This document shows positions 63,058-64,000 of a stretch of 64,000 nt of DNA, one piece after another (position 1 is the stretch's first letter; every line of letters starts with the position of its first letter). The position numbers and the translations under genes were made by a program. The notes beneath the pieces were generated by a model. That model ran no database searches, was not told the origin of the DNA, and was given only the letters and a program-made list of their open reading frames with translations. The stretch lies in contig NZ_SCRP01000009.1 of NCBI RefSeq assembly GCF_004298475.1, positions 62,001 through 126,000 of the forward strand, given 5' to 3'. This DNA comes from Paraburkholderia sp. Lineage in GTDB: Bacteria > Pseudomonadota > Gammaproteobacteria > Burkholderiales > Burkholderiaceae.

Positions 63058-63663
63058 TCAGGCTTCGAACATGAAGGTGCTTTGCAGGGCGTTATGGTTC
63101 TTGAGGTCGACGTCGATACCCATCGCCTCGTTCTTCGAGCGATAGACCGGCGCTCTTCCGACAAATACCGGCGCGCCGGGCACCGTCGAAAACACGGTTT
63201 CCGACAAGGTCGTATTCGCGCCGGTTGGTCCGGTATAAGGCTCGAGATCGGCGTAATAGTCGGTGCCGATTCTGAGGTTGCCCTTTGCGCCGACGACGTC
63301 GAAACCAATTGGCGCGCGTTCGACCGACACGACCGTGCCGATCAGTTTCGCGACTTCCGCAATCGGACCGCCAGCCTGGCCGGTGAAGACCTTCATGAGC
63401 GCCGCCTCCTGTTCCTTCGAGGCCTGGTCGCTGATATAGATCGCGGCCGTCCAGTTGCCCTCCATGATGTTGCCGGGAATGTGGCACACGGCAGCAAACG
63501 TATTGCCCGCGACATCGATCCCGTCGACGGCGCCTTGATCGACGTGCCACGCGACAATGGAGTCGCATGTTCCGGAATCGGCGTCTTCTCCGATCCAGCA
63601 AGGACACAGCACCCGGCAGGTGCAAACCTCAAGCAGACGACCTTCAAGGTGATAGCTCATCAT
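63058..63663 (-). CDS. DUF1326 domain protein
   Basis: 201-aa protein. The N-terminal Cys cluster CTCRVLCPCWIG is the family mark, with GTCDSIVAWHVDQGAVDGID and the conserved IEGNW-type MEGNWTAAIYI stretch. Two adjacent ATGs follow AGGAGG; the second gives the better spacing. Paired with the DUF2182 gene. The Cys-rich start suggests metal or redox chemistry, but this is inference. Confidence 0.9.
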   Translation of the reverse strand: MMSYHLEGRLLEVCTCRVLCPCWIGEDADSGTCDSIVAWHVDQGAVDGIDVAGNTFAAVCHIPGNIMEGNWTAAIYISDQASKEQEAALMKVFTGQAGGPIAEVAKLIGTVVSVERAPIGFDVVGAKGNLRIGTDYYADLEPYTGPTGANTTLSETVFSTVPGAPVFVGRAPVYRSKNEAMGIDVDLKNHNALQSTFMFEA

Positions 63664-63951
63664 GGCCTCCTCTGCTGCGAATGGCGCGCTTCAGGACCGT
63701 AATCTGTCCAGCGCGCCATTTTTAGAATTGTAGAAAATCGAACCCTGTACTCAAAGTCATTGCACGCGGAAAAGGCCCTGAAATGGGCCATTGGCGGGAA
63801 AACTTCAGTCGTCAATGTGCAGTCGATTCGACGTTTGCCTACGTCGGAAAGTACGATGTTTATTCCTGGGGAGTCTTCATCAAATCAAATCGCCTGGCTC
63901 GACAGCGGCGTAGCGGCATTCATCGTTTATCGCAGGAATATCGGCATCGTT
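63664..63951. other. Intergenic region at the right end
   Basis: 288 bp between the DUF1326 gene and the possible last gene start. AT-rich stretch at 63715-63740. No gene or clear signal was found. Confidence 0.35.
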
Positions 63952-64000
63952 ATGTCTGACTCGAACGTTCCGGATGCACGTGATGAACGCGCCGGGTCGC
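63952..64000 (+). CDS. Possible gene start running off the window edge
   Basis: An ATG at 63952 opens a frame MSDSNVPDARDERAGS that continues past the edge. An AGGAAT lies 18 bp upstream, too far for a good ribosome site. Sixteen residues are too few to recognise a family. Confidence 0.25.
   Translation, partial: MSDSNVPDARDERAGS

Overview
The window is GC-rich, densely coded DNA that looks like a chromosome or megaplasmid segment of a beta-proteobacterium in the Burkholderiaceae (Paraburkholderia/Caballeronia/Burkholderia type). The evidence is gene content: two Gram-negative general porins with the QSSVTLYG start, an HU protein, a DUF1840 protein, a polyene-type lipid cluster and strong G/C bias at third codon positions. 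I saw no rRNA, tRNA, CRISPR array or intact mobile element.

Layout. 1-5310: respiratory nitrate reductase narGHJ (minus strand; narJ runs off the left edge). 5311-6305: about 1 kb without a convincing gene. 6306-14364: housekeeping and small accessory genes: DUF1840, a MarR regulator behind two identical palindromes, a secreted Cys-rich protein, a PAS protein, a membrane J-domain protein, a PiT phosphate permease, an ECF sigma/anti-sigma pair and DUF1697. 14570-15138: a histone-H1-like basic protein behind a 24-bp palindrome that contains its -10 element. 15366-30284: a catabolic block with two porins, an acyl-CoA ligase, a MalT/LuxR-type regulator, quinone oxidoreductase, TauD-type dioxygenase, BKACE (DUF849) enzyme, MFS transporter, alpha/beta hydrolase and a PQQ alcohol dehydrogenase. 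The dehydrogenase has lanthanide-type metal ligands and lies behind a consensus sigma-54 promoter. 30602-34888: tryptophanase, an entericidin-like lipoprotein, a debris zone with a galU fragment, and a Rieske-FAD oxidoreductase.

34955-47958 is a compact, divergently transcribed aryl-polyene-like (APE/xanthomonadin-type) lipid gene cluster: ketosynthase, chain-length-factor-like ketosynthase, dehydratases, ketoreductase, one ACP, an adenylating ligase fused to a dehydratase, acyltransferase, LolA-like and MMPL export proteins, a glycosyltransferase and an unusual polysaccharide deacetylase. Most minus-strand genes overlap by 4 nt (ATGA). Several parts known from described APE clusters were not seen.

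48011-52098 is a decayed copper-resistance locus: an exported Met/His-rich protein, the C-terminal end of a CusA-type RND pump, a CusF gene with a one-base frameshift in its signal peptide, and an intact copper P1B-ATPase. 52186-55200 holds a LysR regulator, an acyl-CoA dehydrogenase and a deletion scar in which a histidine phosphatase, an aminoglycoside-phosphotransferase-like gene and an SDR are each cut down and joined into one open frame. 55371-56997: a DUF4142-cupredoxin-ECF sigma operon. 57245-60565: a polyamine or amine catabolic set (PuuB-like oxidase, PuuR-like regulator, glutamine-synthetase-like ligase) behind a symmetric operator-like site. 60832-63663: HU, a histidine phosphatase and a DUF2182/DUF1326 pair. 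A possible gene start lies at the right edge.

Coordinates come from reading the sequence. Family assignments are by recognition of motifs, without database searches.
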